This document shows positions 8,092-18,200 of a DNA stretch of 64,000 bases, piece by piece. The stretch is taken from positions 1,178,001 through 1,242,000 of the forward strand of contig DIYO01000001.1 in the NCBI GenBank assembly GCA_002427755.1, read 5' to 3'. Below the pieces are notes generated by a model. That model had not been told where the DNA came from. It did no database searches and saw only the letters and a program-made list of their open reading frames with translations. The translations under genes and the position numbers were made by a program. Origin of the DNA: Roseivirga sp. UBA6052 (GTDB lineage Bacteria > Bacteroidota > Bacteroidia > Cytophagales > Cyclobacteriaceae). Each line of letters starts with the position of its first letter. Position 1 is the stretch's first letter.

Positions 8092-10493
8092 TAGAGTTTG
8101 GGGAATCTTTGTGGTTCAACCTCACCCATTAGCTCATAAACCGAATCAAACACTGTTTCGACACTTGGCTTAGAGAAGTAGTCTCCATCTGAAGCATAAG
8201 CTGGTCTATGTTCTTTACCAGTGATGGTTACTGGTTGAGAATCTAAATGGAAGTAACCACCTTGCTCCTCTAGTACTTTTTGCATCATGTAAGCACTAGC
8301 ACCTCCAGGTACGTCTTCATCTGCAAATACTACTCTGTTGGTTTTCTTTAAAGATTCAACAATAGTGTGATCAACATCGAATGGCAGCAATGACTGAACA
8401 TCGATTACCTCCATTGAGATACCCATTTCTTCGAGTTCTTCGGCAGCTTTCAACACAATTCTACACATAGAACCGTAGGTGACAACTGTAACATCAGTTC
8501 CCTGTCTTAGTATTTCTGGTTGTCCAACAGGAACGGTGAACTCTCCAATATTATCAGGAATTCTTTCTTTTAATCTGTAACCATTAAGACACTCAATAAT
8601 CAACGCAGGATCGTCAGACAGAAGCATTGTATTATAAAATCCTGCCGCTTGAGTCATATTTCTCGGAACCAACACATTGATACCTCTCAAAGAATGAAGA
8701 ATCATTCCAATAGGAGAACCGGAATGCCAAACACCTTCTAATCTGTGTCCTCTAGTTCTAATGATCAATGGTGCTTTTTGGCCGCCAGCTGTTCTATATT
8801 GAAGTGTGGCTAAATCATCTGAAAGAGTCTGGATTGCATAGAGCAAATAGTCTAAGTATTGAATCTCAGTAATCGGTCTTAAGCCTCTTAAAGCGGCTCC
8901 AATACCTTGACCAATAATCGTGGTCTCTCTAATTCCTGTGTCTGTAACTCTATTCTCTCCGTACTTGGCTTGTAAACCAGCGAAGGCTTGATTTACATCT
9001 CCAATCTTTCCTACATCCTCACCTATGGCAAATACTCGAGGATCTCTACTCAAAGCCGCATCAAAGCAAGCTTGAAGTACTTCTCTCCCGTCTACTAATG
9101 GGGAAGCATTTGAGAATTCAGCTTTAATTTCTTTTACTTTTAGTGAAGCCTGAGCCGATTCGCTCATTACATGAGAGCTATATCTTTGCTCATTCTCCTC
9201 TAAATTTCTATTTAGCCAAGCCACTAAAGAGGCTCTTGAAGAGGTTTGCTCCTCTCTCGTCATTCTCAAGACTTGCTTAACCGCTCTAATGGTATCTAAA
9301 CGAATTGAGTTAAGTGTCTTCTTTAATTCAGAAACGATTTGAACGATAGCTCCTCCAAACTGACTCTCCTCCCCTAAAGCTTCCATTAGAGAAACAGCCT
9401 TGTCTTGTTCTACTTTAATATCAGCTACAAAGGCATCCCAAGCTGCTTTCTTTGAAGCTTTTGCTTTGTCTTTAGCTTCTTTTTCAAGCGATGAAAGCTC
9501 CTCATCAGTGGCTAATTCATTATCAATGATCCACTCTCTAAACTTCACATTGCAATCATGGGCTTTCTCCCACTCTAGTCTCTCTTTAGACTTATATCTC
9601 TCATGAGAGCCAGAAGTTGAATGTCCTTGCGGCTGGGTAATCTCTTGAACATGAACGAAAACCGGTACATGCTCTTTTCTAGCCAAGCTAGATGCTTTTT
9701 CGTATGCATTTAATAGGGCTTCATAATCCCAACCATTAACACGAATAATCTCATACCCCTTCTTACCTTTTTTACGCTGCATCCCTGCCAAAAAGTCGGA
9801 AATACTACCACCAGTAGTGTGGTATTCTTTTGGTACTGAGATACCGTAATCATCATCCCAGACAGACATTACTAAGGGCACCTGAAGTACACCTGCTGCA
9901 TTAATGGCCTCATAAAAATGTCCTTCAGAAGTTGAGGCATTCCCTATGGTACCAAAAGCCACCTCGTTTCCTTTAATTGAGAAATCTGAGAACTGATGCA
10001 AGTCTTTATTTTCTCTGTAGAGTTTAGAAGCGTATGCTAAACCTACTAGTCTGGGCATTTGCCCTGCTGTTGGTGAAATGTCAGCACTAGAGTTTTTCAT
10101 CTCTGTCTGTTTTTTCCAATCTCCGTTTTCGTCAAGAAGTCTATTAGCAAAGTGACCATTCATTAGACGACCACCTGAAGCAGGCTCGGCCTCTATAGAT
10201 GTGTGAGCATATAATTGTGCGAAGTACTCTTGAATTGTGAGGCCATCTATGGCAAACATAAATGTCTGATCTCTATAGTATCCAGAACGGAAATCACCGT
10301 TTTGAAATACTTTAGCCATTGCGATTTGCGCTAACTCCTTACCATCACCAAAAATTCCGAATTTGGCTTTCCCCATGAAAACCTCTTTCCTTCCAATAAG
10401 ACTGGCTTCTCTACTTTCTACCGCTAAACGATAGTCTCTCAAAACCTCTTCTACATTTACTTTTTGGTTGCTTCTAGTCTTCGTTTCTCCCAC
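8088..10493 (-). CDS. 2-oxoacid dehydrogenase E1 component, fused alpha and beta subunits
   Basis: 801 residues joining two normally separate subunits. The alpha part (about 1-400) has the thiamine-diphosphate region FGTIGNASTSEG...EAINAAGVLQVPLVMSVWDDDYGIS. The beta part (about 465-801) has FAIGEDVGKIGDVNQAF, RVTDTGIRETTIIGQGIGAALRG and a transketolase C-terminal domain (VTYGSMCRIVLKAAEEL). Such fusions are common in Bacteroidota and act on branched-chain 2-oxoacids or pyruvate, feeding an E2/E3 complex; E2 and E3 genes are not in this window. The substrate cannot be assigned: branched-chain is more usual for this fused type. The usual GDG of the cofactor motif is replaced by GTIGN, as expected for the fused lineage. 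A near-perfect promoter lies upstream (10539-10569). Confidence 0.9.
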   Translation of the reverse strand: MGETKTRSNQKVNVEEVLRDYRLAVESREASLIGRKEVFMGKAKFGIFGDGKELAQIAMAKVFQNGDFRSGYYRDQTFMFAIDGLTIQEYFAQLYAHTSIEAEPASGGRLMNGHFANRLLDENGDWKKQTEMKNSSADISPTAGQMPRLVGLAYASKLYRENKDLHQFSDFSIKGNEVAFGTIGNASTSEGHFYEAINAAGVLQVPLVMSVWDDDYGISVPKEYHTTGGSISDFLAGMQRKKGKKGYEIIRVNGWDYEALLNAYEKASSLARKEHVPVFVHVQEITQPQGHSTSGSHERYKSKERLEWEKAHDCNVKFREWIIDNELATDEELSSLEKEAKDKAKASKKAAWDAFVADIKVEQDKAVSLMEALGEESQFGGAIVQIVSELKKTLNSIRLDTIRAVKQVLRMTREEQTSSRASLVAWLNRNLEENEQRYSSHVMSESAQASLKVKEIKAEFSNASPLVDGREVLQACFDAALSRDPRVFAIGEDVGKIGDVNQAFAGLQAKYGENRVTDTGIRETTIIGQGIGAALRGLRPITEIQYLDYLLYAIQTLSDDLATLQYRTAGGQKAPLIIRTRGHRLEGVWHSGSPIGMILHSLRGINVLVPRNMTQAAGFYNTMLLSDDPALIIECLNGYRLKERIPDNIGEFTVPVGQPEILRQGTDVTVVTYGSMCRIVLKAAEELEEMGISMEVIDVQSLLPFDVDHTIVESLKKTNRVVFADEDVPGGASAYMMQKVLEEQGGYFHLDSQPVTITGKEHRPAYASDGDYFSKPSVETVFDSVYELMGEVEPQRFPKLY

Positions 10494-10538
10494 TTGCTCT
10501 ATGTTTTATTGATAGACAGCTTTTCTAGCAATCAACAT

Positions 10539-10569
10539 CAAAAGTAAGCAATAACTACGACAAATCAAA
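10539..10569 (-). promoter_or_regulatory. Promoter of the fused E1 gene (TTTG-N19-TACTTTTG)
   Basis: Read on the minus strand, TTTG (10566-10569) is followed after exactly 19 bp by TACTTTTG (10539-10546). This matches the Bacteroidota -33/-7 consensus in sequence and spacing. It predicts a leader of roughly 40 nt to the ATG at 10493. Confidence 0.75.
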
Positions 10570-10770
10570 TTTGGCAAACACTCTAAATATCAATGTTTTA
10601 TAAAATTTAATTTTGACAAAAATCTAATCATGTCATCTTTTATAATTTATTTCTTTTTTAACAGAATTATATTCTTTTCAATTTCAGTTACTTAGAAGAT
10701 TATTTTCATATGCAATCGAATTAACATACATCCTACTGATTATCAGCCTAACATTGCATTTTTAAGTCAA

Positions 10771-10785
10771 TTGCAAACGTTTGTT
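10771..10785 (+). promoter_or_regulatory. Putative operator, copy 1 (TTGCAAACGTTTGTT), before ald
   Basis: Contains the perfect palindrome CAAACGTTTG (10774-10783). It shares 18 identical bases (through TCAT) with the copy before the amylase. It sits 13 bp before the ald -7 box, over the expected -33 position. A CG-centred palindrome of this type is typical of LacI-family operators; the regulator itself is not in the window. Confidence 0.65.
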
Positions 10786-10797
10786 CATACCACTTGC

Positions 10798-10805
10798 TAT
10801 ATTTG
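10798..10805 (+). promoter_or_regulatory. ald -7 promoter element (TATATTTG)
   Basis: Exact match to TAnnTTTG, 31 bp before the ald ATG. No TTTG at the ideal -33 spacing; that place is occupied by the palindromic operator. Confidence 0.7.
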
Positions 10806-10836
10806 CGCTCATTAAAAAAATTAAACTCATTTCATC

Positions 10837-11952
10837 ATGATAATTGGTGTTCCTAAAGAGATCAAAAACAACGAAAACCGAGTAGCGCTTACCCCTGGTG
10901 GCGCCTTAGAATTGGTTAAAAGAGGACATGAAGTTTATGTCCAAGACACTGCAGGTATAAACAGTGGATTCCCTAATGAATTATATGAGAAAGTAGGTGC
11001 TAAGATTCTTCCAACGATCGAAGATGTTTATGGCAAAGCCGAAATGATCATTAAAGTTAAGGAGCCCATTGAAGCAGAATATGATTTGATTAGAGAAGAC
11101 CAATTGCTTTTCACTTACTTTCACTTTGCATCATATGAGCCATTAACACATGCCATGATCAAAAGCAAGTCTGTTTGTTTAGCATATGAAACGGTTGAAA
11201 AAGCAGATAGAAGCTTACCTCTTCTAGTGCCTATGTCTGAAGTTGCTGGTAGAATGGCCACTCAAGAAGGTGCCAAATACCTAGAAAAACCTATCATGGG
11301 TAAAGGTGTATTACTTGGTGGAGTTCCAGGTGTACCTCCGGGTAGAGTATTGGTACTAGGTGGTGGAGTTGTTGGAACTCAAGCTGCTAAAATGGCTGCA
11401 GGTCTTGGTGCACAGGTAACCATTATGGACATCAACCTAGATAGACTTAGATATCTGAATGATGTGATGCCAGCTAATGTGGTAACGCGTTATTCAAACG
11501 AAATGAATATCAGAGAGGTAATACCTCACATGGACTTAATCATTGGTGCGGTACTAATCCCGGGAGCCAAAGCGCCTCATTTGATAACAAGAGACATGCT
11601 GAAAGATATGCAAGCGGGTACGGTTCTAGTTGACGTAGCGGTTGATCAAGGTGGATGTATCGAAACTTGTACGCCAACAACACACGCAGATCCAACTTTC
11701 ATTATCGATGATATTGTTCACTATTGTGTAGCTAACATGCCTGGTGCAGTACCTTACACTTCAACTATAGCATTAACGAATGCTACACTTCCATATGCTA
11801 TACAGTTAGCCAATAAGGGATGGAAAAAGGCTTGTCAAGATGATGCTGAATTAGCAAAAGGTCTTAATGTGATTAAAGGAGACGTAGTTTACGAAGCGGT
11901 TGCAGAAGCTTTCGATTTAGACTATACCTCAGTTGATAAATATCTAGATTAA
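10837..11952 (+). CDS. ald: Alanine dehydrogenase
   Basis: 371 residues, the standard length. It catalyses NAD-dependent oxidative deamination of L-alanine to pyruvate and ammonia, or the reverse. The N-terminus MIIGVPKEIKNNENRVALTP, the KVKEP motif with the pyruvate-binding Lys near 75, YFHFAS with the catalytic His near 96, and the NAD-binding VLGGGVVGTQAAKMAAGLGA (about 170-190) are all intact. Cytoplasmic, usually hexameric. It is monocistronic: own promoter at 10798, strong terminator at 11971. The operator it shares with two starch-utilisation genes is unusual and suggests carbon-source control of pyruvate/alanine exchange. Confidence 0.96.
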   Translation: MIIGVPKEIKNNENRVALTPGGALELVKRGHEVYVQDTAGINSGFPNELYEKVGAKILPTIEDVYGKAEMIIKVKEPIEAEYDLIREDQLLFTYFHFASYEPLTHAMIKSKSVCLAYETVEKADRSLPLLVPMSEVAGRMATQEGAKYLEKPIMGKGVLLGGVPGVPPGRVLVLGGGVVGTQAAKMAAGLGAQVTIMDINLDRLRYLNDVMPANVVTRYSNEMNIREVIPHMDLIIGAVLIPGAKAPHLITRDMLKDMQAGTVLVDVAVDQGGCIETCTPTTHADPTFIIDDIVHYCVANMPGAVPYTSTIALTNATLPYAIQLANKGWKKACQDDAELAKGLNVIKGDVVYEAVAEAFDLDYTSVDKYLD

Positions 11953-11970
11953 AATTTAGAGAACTCACCC

Positions 11971-12006
11971 AAAAGGAGTCAAAGCAATTTGACTCCTTTT
12001 TTTGTT
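11971..12006 (+). terminator. Terminator of ald
   Basis: AAAAGGAGTCAAA and TTTGACTCCTTTT pair perfectly over a GCAA loop and are followed by more T. It ends just before the SDR start codon at 12020. Confidence 0.92.
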
Positions 12007-12019
12007 TCTTTGCTAGCTC

Positions 12020-12835
12020 ATGAAGCAATACGCATTAATTACAGGTGGAGCCGGAGGTATTGGATTGTCATTTGCCGAAATATGTGCAAAAGAGGGATAC
12101 AGCTTGCTTTTAGTAGATATAGATGGCGAGAATTTAAAAAGTGCCAAGGAACAACTATTACGAAAGTCGGCTGAATATCGCATTGAACTATTCGAGCAAG
12201 ACCTCTCTAATGAAGATGCCGCTCAGAAAGTTTTCGACTTTACGAAAACCAATGAATTGCAGATCGACCTCCTATTCAATAATGCCGGTTTTGGAAACTT
12301 TGGATACTTCAGCGATAGTAGTTGGACTAAAGATAGAGCTATGCTTCAGGTTCATATGATCACCTCAACCAACCTCATGAAATTGCTTATTCCTGAAATG
12401 CTTACGCGTAAATCAGGTTATATCTTAAACAATGCATCCGTAGCGGCTTTTGTTCCTGCCCCACTACACTCTACTTATCACGCATCTAAAGCATATTTAC
12501 TCAACCTATCTCAGGCTGTTGCCAATGAGGTAAAAGATTCAGGTATTAACGTTTCTGTATTATGTCCTGGTATGACTAAAACCAATTTTGCCAAAGCAAA
12601 CGGAAATGATGATCCTAACATCAAATTCAATATAGCATCAAGTGAGGAAGTGGCTCAGATTGGTTATGATAGTTTAATGAGAGGTAAAGTGGTGATCGTT
12701 CCAGGAATTTGGAATAAGCTCAGTGCATTTCTACCACGTGTTTTAAGTAGAAAGAGAGTTACCAATATGGTGGGTAACATTCAACGGAAGAATCACGCCA
12801 AGCGATCAGATAACAAAGCGAACAGGCTACCTTAA
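12020..12835 (+). CDS. Short-chain dehydrogenase/reductase (SDR)
   Basis: 271 residues. The Rossmann cofactor motif TGGAGGIG is at 8-15, NNAG at 88-91, the catalytic Ser near 140 and the YHASK motif puts Tyr153 and Lys157 in place, so the enzyme should be active. The C-terminal 30 residues are basic (KRVTNMVGNIQRKNHAKRSDNK), as in the DltE/YqjQ-like SDRs that act on lipid-linked or acyl substrates. Substrate unknown. It starts only 14 bp after the ald terminator T-run, so its promoter must lie in or just after the terminator; TTTCTTTG there resembles a -7 box. It converges with the alkB-like gene with 4 bp overlap. Confidence 0.88.
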   Translation: MKQYALITGGAGGIGLSFAEICAKEGYSLLLVDIDGENLKSAKEQLLRKSAEYRIELFEQDLSNEDAAQKVFDFTKTNELQIDLLFNNAGFGNFGYFSDSSWTKDRAMLQVHMITSTNLMKLLIPEMLTRKSGYILNNASVAAFVPAPLHSTYHASKAYLLNLSQAVANEVKDSGINVSVLCPGMTKTNFAKANGNDDPNIKFNIASSEEVAQIGYDSLMRGKVVIVPGIWNKLSAFLPRVLSRKRVTNMVGNIQRKNHAKRSDNKANRLP

Positions 12836-13917
12836 GCCGCATGATACACGGTTTCTTCCCAGTGCCTTAATTTCGGGTTCATAAACCTAAACCATAAAGG
12901 AGGTACAGCTGCCATCATAATCATAGCAGGATATCCTGACGGTAACTGTGGCGACTCATCATAGTGTTTTAGCACCTGATATCTCTTTATTGCATTTGCA
13001 TGATGGTCTGAATGTCTTTGTAATTGAAATAGAAAGAAGTTGCTTAGCCTGTGATTACTGTTCCAAGAGTGCATTGGATTTACCCTTTCAAATTTACCAG
13101 GAGAAACCTCTTTTCTTACTATGCCATAATGCTCTATGTAGTTAACAATTTCTAATAGACTAAATGCTAGAAAACTTTGGGCAAAAAAGAAGATAGGCAC
13201 ATTCCAATAATTCGAATAACCAAACTGCCAAGCTAACGCTGTAAGCAATGCACAGAATAGAAATGGTAGAACTGAATACCAAATCATCTCATTCTTTAAA
13301 CTCAATACGGAGAGTCCTTTTCTTTTTAATCTAGAATTCTCAAGTTTCCAAGCACTGAAATAACCATTAAAAACTGATCGCGCCCAAAACAGATAGAAGT
13401 TCTCCCCCTTTCTACTGGTTGCAGGGTCTCTGGGTGTAGCAACATACACATGATGGCCTCTATTATGCTCTATATAGAAATGCATATAACTGACAGTCAT
13501 GAGTATAAGTCGGGAATAAAAACGTTCAATCTTAGATTTCTTATGGCCCAACTCATGCGCAACTGTAATACCAATGCCTCCTGTAACTAAAGCAAAGCTA
13601 AAAGTGAAAGTAATCCACTCTAGTGTCGTTAGGCTGTTGGTTGCTATAACGTAAGAACCCCAAAACAAGAAAGACACTTGGAAAATGGCCCACATGTATG
13701 TTATTAATCGATAATAAAATTGCTCCGAGATTATCCTCGCTTGATCTGCCTCCATGTTCTCTGGATCCTCACCTATCAAATAATCGGCAATAGGAATAAC
13801 CAAAAAGATAAAAAAGATTGTGATTAGATTATAAAAGCCTCCAAGGTAGAATCCTAAGATGGCCAACGAAGGGACAATGAATGCGGTTAAAAAACCCATT
13901 CTCTTAAGCAAACTCAT
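12832..13917 (-). CDS. alkB: AlkB-type alkane 1-monooxygenase / membrane fatty-acid-desaturase-fold hydroxylase
   Basis: 361 residues, integral membrane with about six hydrophobic helices. All histidine clusters that bind the di-iron centre are present: HELGHK at 121-126, HNRGHH at 151-156 and LQRHSDHH at 299-306, plus NYIEHYG at 259-265, which is specific to AlkB rather than general desaturases. Family members hydroxylate the terminal carbon of medium-chain alkanes using O2 and electrons from rubredoxin; marine Bacteroidota commonly carry one. No rubredoxin or rubredoxin reductase gene is adjacent. The actual substrate may be a lipid rather than an alkane. It is followed 16 bp upstream by the HsdR-N-like gene, likely transcribed first. 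Confidence 0.9.
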   Translation of the reverse strand: MSLLKRMGFLTAFIVPSLAILGFYLGGFYNLITIFFIFLVIPIADYLIGEDPENMEADQARIISEQFYYRLITYMWAIFQVSFLFWGSYVIATNSLTTLEWITFTFSFALVTGGIGITVAHELGHKKSKIERFYSRLILMTVSYMHFYIEHNRGHHVYVATPRDPATSRKGENFYLFWARSVFNGYFSAWKLENSRLKRKGLSVLSLKNEMIWYSVLPFLFCALLTALAWQFGYSNYWNVPIFFFAQSFLAFSLLEIVNYIEHYGIVRKEVSPGKFERVNPMHSWNSNHRLSNFFLFQLQRHSDHHANAIKRYQVLKHYDESPQLPSGYPAMIMMAAVPPLWFRFMNPKLRHWEETVYHAA

Positions 13918-13933
13918 GCTTCAATATAAAAAT

Positions 13934-14392
13934 TCAGAGCATTTCTGTCAATTCTTGCGCAGTAGGTAGTTTCTCGAGAGGCATAAAATCATCATTACTT
14001 AAGCAAAGACCTGCATAAGTTACTATACCATTCGTGAGTACTACCAATGGTGCTCCACATATTTTGTTATAGGCGGCAAGTTGGCGTAATGCTGATTGTG
14101 ATACGGTAACAGTAGGTGCCTTGCACTCAATCAACACTTCAGGTTCTAATTCATCATTGAGCACCATCAGGTCTACCCTTTTTAAAAGCTTATTATACTT
14201 TATACCTCCTTCCACATTCAGTCTTGAGGCTGGGTAATTCAAATGGTTGACTAATAAATTGATAAAGTGTTGCCTTACCCATTCTTCGGGAGTTAAGGTG
14301 ATGAACTTCTTCCTGATCGGATCGAAAATAACTAACTTGCCGTCTCTTTCTTCAAGGCGGTAGTCATAGGTAGGAAGATTCAGTTCGAGCAT
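13934..14392 (-). CDS. Stand-alone HsdR N-terminal-like (HSDR_N_2) nuclease-fold protein
   Basis: 152 residues. The sequence matches the PD-(D/E)XK nuclease core found at the N-terminus of type I restriction subunit R: RVDLMV carries Asp74, and after a beta-hairpin IECKAP supplies Glu89 and Lys91, then a conserved QLAAYN helix. There is no helicase domain and no methylase or specificity subunit nearby, so this is not a restriction system. Single-domain members are widespread in Bacteroidota and have no known role; DNA repair or processing is only a guess. It lies directly upstream of alkB on the same strand. Confidence 0.8.
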   Translation of the reverse strand: MLELNLPTYDYRLEERDGKLVIFDPIRKKFITLTPEEWVRQHFINLLVNHLNYPASRLNVEGGIKYNKLLKRVDLMVLNDELEPEVLIECKAPTVTVSQSALRQLAAYNKICGAPLVVLTNGIVTYAGLCLSNDDFMPLEKLPTAQELTEML

Positions 14393-14429
14393 CGAGCAAA
14401 TCTAAAACTTTAACTCATTTTATTTCAAT

Positions 14430-15203
14430 ATGGAATCGAAACAGGAAATTGTAGAAAACTGGTTACCACGATACACAGGTGTTCCCTTAGACGAGTTTGG
14501 CGAGTATATCCTACTTACCAATTTTATAGGCTACGTTAAAATGTTTGCTGAAAAATTCGATGTTGAGATTAGAGGGACTGACAAGCCCATGCAGTCAGCT
14601 ACATCTGAAAACATTACCATGATCAATTTCGGTATGGGCTCCGCAATGGCTGCTACTATTATGGACCTTTTGAGTAGCATAAACCCGAAAGCCGTCCTCT
14701 TTTTAGGTAAGTGTGGTGGACTTAAAAAGAAAACACAACTAGGGGATTTGATTCTTCCTATAGCTGCTATTAGAGGTGAAGGAACAAGCAATGATTATAT
14801 GCCAGCTGAAATTCCTGCCTTGCCTTCTTTCCGATTACAGAGAGCCGTATCTTCCATGATTAAAAAGCATGAGTTAGACTACTGGACAGGGACTTGCTAT
14901 ACCACAAACAGGCGCGTCTGGGAACATGACAAGGGATTTAAAAAATATCTAAGAAAGATTAGAGCCATGGCAGTCGATATGGAAACTGCTACACTATTTA
15001 CTGTGGGTTTTGTAAACGAAATACCGAGAGGTGCCCTACTCCTCGTTTCTGATAATCCTATGATCCCTGAAGGCGTAAAAACAGATGACAGCGACAAGAA
15101 TGTAACCAAGAGCTACGTTGACAAGCACCTAGAAATTGGTATTGATGCACTACGAGAACTAAGAGACTCGGGGGACTCTGTTAAGCACATGCGTTTTGAG
15201 TAA
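14430..15203 (+). CDS. amn: AMP nucleosidase
   Basis: 257 residues of the nucleoside phosphorylase (PNP/MTAN) fold, the short Bacteroidota form without the N-terminal regulatory domain of the E. coli enzyme. The purine-site pattern GMGSAMAAT, LFLGKCGGLKKKTQLGDLILP and AVDMETATLF is present; the Glu of MET binds the ribose. It hydrolyses AMP to adenine and ribose-5-phosphate, adjusting adenylate pools. The start ATG at 14430 lies 37 bp from the divergent HsdR-N gene. It converges with the amylase gene with a 3 bp gap. Confidence 0.9.
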   Translation: MESKQEIVENWLPRYTGVPLDEFGEYILLTNFIGYVKMFAEKFDVEIRGTDKPMQSATSENITMINFGMGSAMAATIMDLLSSINPKAVLFLGKCGGLKKKTQLGDLILPIAAIRGEGTSNDYMPAEIPALPSFRLQRAVSSMIKKHELDYWTGTCYTTNRRVWEHDKGFKKYLRKIRAMAVDMETATLFTVGFVNEIPRGALLLVSDNPMIPEGVKTDDSDKNVTKSYVDKHLEIGIDALRELRDSGDSVKHMRFE

Positions 15204-15206
15204 GAC

Positions 15207-18200
15207 CTAGTAAGGCCTTACCAAAACCTTTAATGTGTACTTTCTTTCATCAGTTACAATATTCAAGAGATATAGACCTTCTTGATAGGTTGAAATATCT
15301 ATTGGTGATAATCGGTTATTCTGAACTGGCTGCTCAAATACCTTTTCCCCTTTTAGATTGTAAATATTTACAGTTCTAATTCTACCTGGAATTTCACCTG
15401 AGAAATTCAAGATCCCTTGAGTCGGATTAGGATAATAGCTGAAATCAGGAAGTTCTTCTCTTAAAGAAGTGATGATCACGGGTATGTCGAAATAGATATC
15501 TCCATTATCGGTAACGGTACCATTGGCCCAATCTCCTACAGTTCCGGTTCCCTTTTTGTTACCATCTGCACTTCTGAAAACAAAAGAAAGTCTATAAGCA
15601 ACTCCTCCACCTAAGCTATAGTAATCAGTAGGTGTTAATGTGTATTCCCATTTATTACTATTGGTACTTGACCGGGTCATTAAACCAACTCCATCGTCAG
15701 CACCCCAATTACCTACTACATTGTTCCATTCTGTACCTGTATTAGAATCGGTTACCACCCCACTATGCATGTACACTTTAGATTCGCCAACAAGACCTTT
15801 ATTCCCCTGTCTTGCATCGTAGGTAATAGTTATCTCGGTATTCTGGTCAAATGATGTTGGAGATATCTCAATGATTTCTCCCGGCACCTCAATACTAGAA
15901 AAGATCGTCTGCCCTCTGAAACCATAGCCCCTATTGGTATCATCTGCATCTCTGAAGTACATACCAATTTTCACTGGCTCTCCTGAGGATACATTAAAGT
16001 AAGACTGAGGCGTTAAGGTAATTTCCCAGATGTCTGATTCACCGTTTACTTTTGTCATTTGTCCAACGCCATCATCGGTTAAATTTCCAATTACATTGGA
16101 GAGTGTGTTAGAATTGAAATCGTCTAGTACTATACCGGCATGCATATAAACCTTACTGGAACCAACAAGACCACCTGTTCCTGCGGCACTGGCTTTGCTA
16201 GCATCGAATCTAATCGTAATCTGATCGTCTTTTGTGAAACTAGCAGGAGATATGGTTACTGGATTCTCATATGCTTCAAGCACGTTAGGGAAGCCTTCAG
16301 ACACTTTATTTGAAGTAAATATTTTGAGCTCACCTGGAGCTAAATTTATTGAAGACTGAACTTCACTAACATCAATGGTTTCTCCCGAGTAATAATCAAA
16401 CCAATCACCGGTTTGGGTATAGCTAAATTCATAAGAAGATGCGACTAAACCGAAATTTCCTATAACCAATACATCTAAATCGTCCGAATCAATTGTAATC
16501 AATCGCTGAGCTCCATTGGAAGTATTATTATATGTGTAGGAAACATTCTGCTCATTATTAACCAAGCTTCTCAAGCTTAGAACAGACGCAAAGGCATCAT
16601 AAACAAACTTTCTCAGAGGATCTTCATAGTACCCTAAAGAATTATCTCCCCAGACTAATGGCTTATTGCCGGTTCTTCCATTTTGATTGATATCTATATC
16701 ATAACCCAACTCACCAAACTGCCATAGCATTTTTGGTCCCGGAAGCATATAAATAAATGCCGCATTGGTTTTAAGTCTTTCCAAGGCTATTGTAGTATCC
16801 CTTGTATTGTATTCTCCATTTGCACTTCCCTCTTGGAATACTTCCCATAATTGCCTCTGCTCATCATGGCTTTCCATATAAGAAACGTGCGAATTAACTC
16901 TTGCTCCTGCAAAAGATTCACCTGTTTGTCCACCCAGTGCTTGCCAATAAGGATAACCCATATTTCTCCATAATAGCAAACCATATTCTGCTAGCTCAGT
17001 TTCTTCACGGTTATCACCAAAATGTTCTAAAATCACATAAGAATCAGGATCGGTCTCCCAAAGCTTGTCAGCCATTCGTTTAATTAGTGCGACACGAGAT
17101 GCGTCATAAGCCGACCAAGCCGCTACATTGTTCGGATTATTTGTTTGAGTAAATCCTTTTGACAGATCAAATCTATAACCATCGAAGTGATACTCGTTTA
17201 CCCAATAAGCGTTTACAGAATCAGCAAAGGCCTTAGTATAATCACTTTCATGATTAAAGTCGAAACCTACATTAAAAGGGTGTGTCGCATCGGGATTAAA
17301 CCACGGACTATCTGATGCCGGTTTATTAGCAGCTGCATCCCAATACATTCTTACCATTGGGTTTAACCCGAATGCATGATTGAGGACCATATCAAGAATT
17401 ACGGCTATGCCTCTTTGATGACAAGCCTGAATAAACTCTTTAAGATCATTTTTACTGCCGTAATACTTGTCAGGGGCAAAGAAATACATAGGATTATAAC
17501 CCCAAGACTCATTTCCTTCGAATTCCATGATTGGCATCAATTCTATGGCATTTACCCCAAGATTATCAATGTAATCTAGTGTATCTATCAGGTCTTGATA
17601 ATTGTGAGAACCTATAAAATCTCTTACTAATAGTTCATAGACGACTAAGTCTTCTTTTGCCGGCCTTTCCCAGGAAGTCTCAGACGCGGCCCAAACAAAA
17701 TCATCTTGATCTGTTTGCAATACAGTAGCAATGCCATTGTCCGTTCTATTGTATGCCGGTAAATTCGGGTAAACTGAATCAGGTATAAATTCGTCATTCC
17801 ATGGGTCTGCTACCTTATCTGCATATGGGTCTCCAATTCTTATGGTGCCTTCAACGTAGTATTGAAATACATACTCTTGCTTGGGAGTGAGTCCATTTAA
17901 TTCTAACCAGAACAACTCACCATCGGAAGTTTTATTCATGATATAATCTGAATTGATCTCCCAATTCGTCATATCTCCTACCACCAAGACAAATTCCTTT
18001 CCTGGAGCTTCCAATACAAGTGTAGCTTTTGTAGGATCACCCTCATGATAATTAATACCCTTCTTCACTCCTGCAGGTAGCTCTGCTACATTCGTAGAAC
18101 CTGTAATAATTACATTCAAATCCTTTTGAACTTCAACATCCTCTCCATTTATAGTAGCAGTTATCTTAATTGCTCCACTAAAACTGTTGGAAGGTGTAAA

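Larger units (their letters stand above)
10494..10836. other. Divergent intergenic region between E1 and ald
   Basis: 343 bp, strongly AT-rich, no convincing coding frame. It contains the E1 promoter (minus strand), the ald promoter and one copy of the TTGCAAACGTTTGTT operator. The middle part (about 10600-10740) shows only A/T-rich sequence with no structure I can name. Confidence 0.7.

Noticed and set aside
13934..14392. Remnant of a type I restriction system
   Set aside because: Intact, normal-length single-domain gene with no helicase, methylase or specificity genes and no sign of decay.
15213..15224. Perfect palindrome GTAAGGCCTTAC between amn and the amylase gene
   Set aside because: No loop and no T-run, so not a terminator; it lies at the 3' end of the amylase coding sequence and has no second copy that I noticed.
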